NCBI RefSeq assembly: GCF_029407905.1
Contig: NC_073625.1
Coordinates: forward strand, 167,420,240 to 167,484,239
Length of the DNA stretch: 64,000 nucleotides
Direction of reading: 5' to 3'
DNA from: Bubalus kerabau
Lineage: Eukaryota; Chordata; Mammalia; Artiodactyla; Bovidae
In this document: positions 59,440 to 64,000 of the stretch, piece by piece
Position numbering within the stretch: the stretch's first letter is position 1
Layout of the letters: each line of letters begins with the position of its first letter
Notes under the pieces: generated by a model
What the model was told of the DNA's origin: nothing
The model's input: only the letters and a program-made list of their open reading frames with translations
Database searches by the model: none
Translations under genes and position numbers: made by a program

Positions 59440-59965
59440 CTGTACAAAGCCCTGGTTGACTGAGAAAAATGCATACCCTAAAAGTTGAGAATTATGTTTT
59501 ACTTGGTAGACAAAACTGAGGACTTAAGCCCGGAACATAGTATGTAAGATTACTCTGAAAGACTGCTCTGAAGAGGTAAGGGAGGAGCCAAGAAATTTAG
59601 GAGTTTTTACAACAAGACCAGGTAGTCAGAACTTCAAAAGAGTACTGTTTAATTAAAGAAAACCAGACATCTCAAGTAAAGGAATTTAGTACTTGTCTGT
59701 GTTTCTATGTATGAAATGATGTGAGAGTCTGAGTTCATGGAAATCATTCCTTTGATATGCACCTCAGCTATCTGGGGCCAGTCTCCTGGGCTTTCTCATT
59801 CTCATCTCCTCAGGGTGCACCACTGGGAGTGGCCGCTGTATCTGATGGTTTGATGATGAGCATTAAGTTTCCAACCTGACTTCCTTTGGGGCTTATGGCC
59901 TGGGATGGCTGTAATGGCTTAATGGTTGCAACGTCCTTTTTTTACTGATATATGACAGGCAACAA
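59440..59965. mobile_element. Probable ERV LTR-like repeat
   Basis: The order of GACAAAACTGAGGACTTAAG, AGACTGCTCTGAAGAGGTAA, ACAACAAGACCAGGTAGTCA, TTCCTTTGATATGCACCTCA and TATCTGGGGCCAGTCTCCTG resembles a multicopy LTR-like sequence of ungulates. I cannot name the family or define its ends. Confidence 0.42.
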
Positions 59966-60029
59966 TTTTTTTTATTGACATCCTCCATCAGATAAGATAA
60001 GGACCTGAGAATGTCTCCAGTTTTCTTGA

Positions 60030-60680
60030 AAACATTCAATGATTTCTTGTGGCACTGACAAAAATTCAAAATCTTTAATCCAATCTACACTGACCCTCAT
60101 GATTTATCCACCTCTTTGAGTGAGGTTCTTTCACTATTAGGAGGGTCCTAGAGTCCCCCAATGATGATAGCCGAACCCTGTGCCTAAAAGCTTCACTTCC
60201 TTAAACCCTTCTAGTGTTGTTCTCTCCACTCACTATATTTCTGCAATACGGGCTTTCAATTATTTGTTGCCTAAATGCAGCAAGCTCATTTTCACCTTAG
60301 GGTGATTAACTTGCTCTTTTCTCTGCCTGGAACCTTCTCCTCTCAGATCTTCACTTGGCTTGCCTGCTCTTGTCAGTCAAAACACAGTTCAAATATCACC
60401 TCTTTAGAGGAGCTTTTTCTGCCAGAAAATCTAAAGTCATCCTTCTCCTAATCCCAGTTACTCTCTATGTGATGTTACTGTATTGTTTCTTTAAAAAAAC
60501 AAATACTGGTTCCTATCCTAAAATCCTAATCTACCCCTCTTCCTCCCCTTCTTTCTTTTGTTTACTATTACCTCTACTCCAGTGTGAAGAGAGAAACTCT
60601 TCTATTGCCTCAATACCTAGAATGGAGCTTGACATATAATAGGTACTTAATTATTGTTTTTAATTCTTGAATAAGTAAAA
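60030..60680 (+). mobile_element. L2 LINE 3' part
   Basis: L2 landmarks in order are CAATGATTTCTTGTGG, CACTGACCCTCATGATTTAT, CTCTGCCTGGAACCTTCTCC, TTCAAATATCACCTCTTTAG and TACCTAGAATGGAGCTTGAC with an ATAATAGGTACTTAATTATT end. Confidence 0.83.
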
Positions 60681-61084
60681 ACCCTCTTTGAACAGGAATT
60701 TATACAAACTGATTCTGAGTCCTCACTATGGAAGAGCCTTCTGCCAACTTTTCATCTGCGTAACTCCTACTAATTCTTAATGCATTTCCTTAGGAAGGTC
60801 TACTTTACTTCACAGCACTTATCAAAATTTATATTTGCTTAAAGACTGTTTCAAGAAGTTCTACACATGCATACACAAGTACATGTGTGTTTATAGGAGG
60901 TGTGCTGTAAATACTTATTATGTAAATTCATAAGAGGAAAAGTATATTGAAGTATTGAAAGAACTAAGCTTTTTTCTTCTTGCACAATTGATCTGGATAA
61001 ACCAGATTATAGAGTCACTCTGTCTAAAGTATATGTGATTTCACTTTGTGGAGAGTAATACTACCAAAAGATCCCATTAATAAA
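60681..61084. other. Unassigned sequence
   Basis: No gene or repeat family is recognised. Confidence 0.5.
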
Positions 61085-61480
61085 AAATGGTATCTGATAT
61101 TGGCTAATTTAAGAATACATGAATCTCAGAATAATTATACTGAGTGTAAGAATCCAGACAAAAGTACACCATATATAATTCCATTTCTATGAAAATTCTA
61201 GGAAAAGAATGGCAATTTAGTGACAGAAATTAGACTGGTGGTTGCCCGGGGATGAGGGGGTGATGGTGTTGCAGGTGGGAAAAGGTGGGGAAAAGTGGGA
61301 AGGAGGGATTACCAAGGGACTTGAGGAGACTTTGCAAGGTGATGGATATTTTCATTATCTTGATAATGGTAATGGTTTCATGGGGGTATACCTGTCAAAA
61401 CAAAAATGTGCCTTTTAAGCATACATGTTTTATTGTATTTCAGCCATACTGCAACAAAGCTATTAAAAACAAACAAAAGA
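61085..61480 (+). mobile_element. Old L1M 3' end
   Basis: The series AGACAAAAGTACACCATATA, TAATTCCATTTCTATGAAAA, GACTGGTGGTTGCCCGGGGA, GGTGATGGATATTTTCATTA and GGGGTATACCTGTCAAAAC fits the 3' end of an old L1. Confidence 0.8.
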
Positions 61481-61741
61481 ATACATTGAATCAGAGTATT
61501 TCTCATGCTATACAAAAAGATCAACAATGGATTGATATTTTGATAGATCAAAAATGAAAAGAATTTACGTAGCTAGCCTTAAGCTTTTATACCTTATTAA
61601 CTTTCCATTGTGTCTTTTCTTATTTTACATTAAGCCAAGCAAACATGATACATCTTCACAATAATTAAGAATTGATATAGCAAGATGCCATTATGAACCA
61701 GTTGAGGCATACATTAATGAAAAATCTGAAACAAGCCTATA

Positions 61742-62024
61742 TTACTACTGCTACTGCTACTGCTAAGTCGTTTCAGTCGTGTCCGACTCTGTGCGACCCC
61801 ATAGACGGCAGCCCACCAGGCCCCGCCGTCCCTGGGATTCTCCAGGCAAGAACACTGGAGTGGGTTGCCATTTCCTCCTCCAATGCAGGAAAGTGAAAGG
61901 TGAAAGTGAAGGCGCTTAGTCGTGTCCGACTCTTAGCGACCCCATGGACTGCAGCCTACCAGGCTCCTCTGTTCATGGGATTTTCCAGGCAAGAGTACTG
62001 GAGTGGGGTGCCATTGCCTTCTCC
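61742..62024 (-). mobile_element. Bov-A2 SINE dimer
   Basis: The reversed (GCT)n tail CTACTGCTACTGCTACTGCT is followed by two reversed BovA monomers. AGCCTATA at 61734-61741 and 62025-62032 is the likely target duplication. Confidence 0.95.
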
Positions 62025-62159
62025 AGCCTATACTAAGGACTTTTAAAATGATTTCCAGTATAACTTTAAGGCTGAAGCATTGGAAAAGTTATTGCTTTCT
62101 TATTTAACCCTCAGTGACAGTCTCTCTGAGATACTGAATGGATAGAAGATGGCTGTGGG

Positions 62160-62385
62160 TGATGCAGAATCTGCAAAGGACTTACATACAGAAGGTCTTG
62201 GGAGAGTCCTGGCTGTACCACTTCATTTGTTGTGTGGTTTAAGGCATATTCTCTTCCTGAGCTCTCTTCCTCACCTGTAATTTGGCATGATAAAACGTCT
62301 ATGGGTTGCTGGTGACAATTAACAAGATAAGGCATGTGAAACAAATTTTGTAAGCTGTAAAGTGTATATAAATGCTAATTATTTT
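62160..62385 (+). mobile_element. MIR SINE
   Basis: GAGTCCTGGCTGTACCACTT, GTTGTGTGGTTTAAGGCATA, CTTCCTCACCTGTAATTTGG and ACAAGATAAGGCATGTGAAA follow the MIR order, ending in AAATGCTAATTATT. Confidence 0.88.
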
Positions 62386-62435
62386 GCAAATGTTTTTGCA
62401 AACATTTTTGCAAATAATTATTTTGCAAATGTTTT
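62376..62435. repeat. Short A-A(inverted)-A fold-back repeat
   Basis: The 21-bp TAATTATTTTGCAAATGTTTT occurs directly repeated at 62376-62396 and 62415-62435. Between them an inverted, slightly altered copy (AAACATTTTTGCAAATAAT) fills 62399-62417. It starts at the MIR tail. Confidence 0.9.
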
Positions 62436-62829
62436 CAGTCTCACCTCAAAGTTCTCCATCTAGTCAGAAGAAACTGCTAACGGTGAAGTCATTTATAACA
62501 CTGAGACTTCATAAGTGTAATCAGAGTCACCCTTAGCCTTAAGCACAGAACTGCTACTAGAAGGGGTAAAATACAAGCAAAGGGAGAGTATCACTGACTT
62601 GTGCTTTCATGCAAACTCAAGTCAGTGGGCCCTTCTTCAACTTGGACTCTACATGTACAGACTAATGCACATTAATCTGTTTGCCACCTTCTTCCTTCTG
62701 GTGCCATAATCTTGGCTATGGGAATAACATCAAATGGCTTGTAATAACATATGGTTGTTTAGATAGTTATTGGTCAGCTAAGATTTCAAGAAAGTCAACA
62801 CCTCTTGAAAAGACAATTTAGAATTGGGA

Positions 62830-62830
<1 letters not shown>

Positions 62831-62862
<32 letters not shown>

Positions 62863-62864
62863 TG
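62831..62864. repeat. (TG)n microsatellite at a SINE tail
   Basis: About 16 TG units, one interrupted by TATG, run into the reversed Bov-tA. Confidence 0.96.
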
Positions 62865-63045
62865 CGCTCAGTCATGTCTGACTCTTTGTGACCCTATGGA
62901 CTGTGGCCCGCCAGGTTCCTCTGTCCATGGGATTTACCAGGCAAGAATATTGGAGTGGGTTGCATTTTCCTTCTCCAAAGGAGCTTTCCAACCCAGGGAT
63001 CAAACCTGTGTCTTTGCATCTCCTTCATTGGCAGGCGGGATTGGA
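62865..63045 (-). mobile_element. Bov-tA SINE
   Basis: GCGCTCAGTCATGTCTGACT, CAGGCAAGAATATTGGAGTG and CAACCCAGGGATCAAACCTG are a reversed Bov-tA. The tRNA head is rearranged after TCTTTGCATCTCC. Confidence 0.92.
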
Positions 63046-64000
63046 GATACACCAAATAGGGGATCTGTCATGCATCCAGGCAAGTCCAAAGTTCTTATTA
63101 GGTTGAGTTCTTTCTGACAGTCTCCTTGGTAGATCTCAAGGAGACCACCTTTGCTAGTCTTGAGTGGCTTGGGGTCAATGTAGATCAGGGAGATATTCCA
63201 AGGGGATAAACTCATTCCAACTTGTCAGGAGATGAGTAGCAGTCCCTTTGTGATTTGGCAATACTGCCAGTTTTATACCCTGACAATGGGTATAAACATT
63301 GATGACATTGATGTCACTTCATAGATGATGTAGTGGGACATCTTGTGATATTAAGGAATGCAAGGATGTCTAGAGAGGAGAGGCACAGTGACCAGAATTG
63401 TCACAAAGGTAAAGAACTCTTTTCCCTTCCTGCTAAGAGCCACATTGGCACTGGATATTGATAACTGAGACCACTGCATGAATTGGTTGCAATGCTTTTT
63501 TTTTTTTTAATTTCATCATAATGAAGAATAATCTATTATATGACCCCCTTTCTGAAAAGTACTTAATGCCAACATTTTCCAAGAAGTGAGATAAAAATGT
63601 GACTCAATCTCAATTTATGTATATCCTAGACATAAATTCAAAATTGACTAATGTCAGTGGAATTGGACCTTCAACAGAATTATGGGACTAGGATCTTAAT
63701 ATATGATACAATATATTTTTGCAGAATTTCTTTTATGATGTTTATCACTTGAGCACTAAAGAAATTAATCCTTGGAAGTTTTCTGACTCTTGAAGACTTA
63801 CAATCAGATTTAGTTAAAATTATATAGCCAAAATTTTTAAAATTTTAGTATTACATTTTTTTCCCCATTCTTATCTATTTATAATCACTCTGCATATTTC
63901 TGAGGTTTTCTTCAGTGCATATGTTCAGTGATAACTTATGCATATTTCACATAATAGGATTAATTACCAGCCTTCCACTAATTATAATTAAAGTCTCCTT
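63046..64000. other. Unassigned AT-rich sequence
   Basis: No gene or repeat family is recognised. A perfect 9-bp stem with a 7-base loop (TTTATACCC / GGGTATAAA) lies at 63272-63296 and a T-run at about 63498-63509. Confidence 0.5.

Overview
This window is non-coding ruminant DNA with no supportable host protein-coding gene, tRNA or rRNA gene. The assignment rests on the repeats. BovB (RTE-type) LINEs occur with tRNA-derived Bov-tA SINEs, Bov-A2 dimers, ruminant L1 copies whose 3' ends share a diagnostic segment, a CHR-type SINE, a bovine-type betaretroviral LTR and a mariner end beginning TTGGGTTGGCC. Together these point to a bovid such as cattle or a close relative; the exact species cannot be told from this sequence. 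Older mammalian repeats (MIR, L2, MER20, a Tigger-type element, an MLT1-type LTR and old L1M copies) form the background.

Layout. 1-5 kb: mariner end, three Bov-tA copies, a BovB 3' piece and a BovB endonuclease piece, and a Tigger-type element. 5-9 kb: MIR, a 55-bp tandem duplication, and a striking 208-bp inverted repeat at 8203-8704. 9-14 kb: an old minus-strand L1 broken by an L1 3' UTR, a Bov-A2 and a 1.76-kb BovB. 14-24.1 kb: one near full-length minus-strand ruminant L1 (5' UTR with internal direct repeats, ORF1, ORF2, 3' UTR), itself hit by two Bov-tA and one BovB with a 10-bp target duplication. 25-30 kb: a Bov-tA dimer, an L1 3' end, and a long L2 split by a 2.1-kb plus-strand BovB with a largely readable reverse transcriptase. 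30-41 kb: mostly unassigned AT-rich DNA with scattered MIR, L2 and L1 ends, and a second complex quasi-palindrome at 32567-33022. 41-50 kb: dense SINEs, an MLT1-type LTR, and a solo ERV LTR (46811-48123) sitting inside an old L1. 50-64 kb: BovB, a decayed retroviral env remnant (about 52320-53690), more SINEs, MER20, L2, L1M and MIR.

No genes work together here. All coding potential is retrotransposon or retroviral, and every copy carries stops, frameshifts or truncations. The window is best read as intergenic or deep intronic sequence built by successive nested insertions. The most unusual content is the set of fold-back structures (8.2-8.7 kb, 32.6-33.0 kb, and a small one at 62.4 kb). They do not look like transposons and resemble products of replication template switching.
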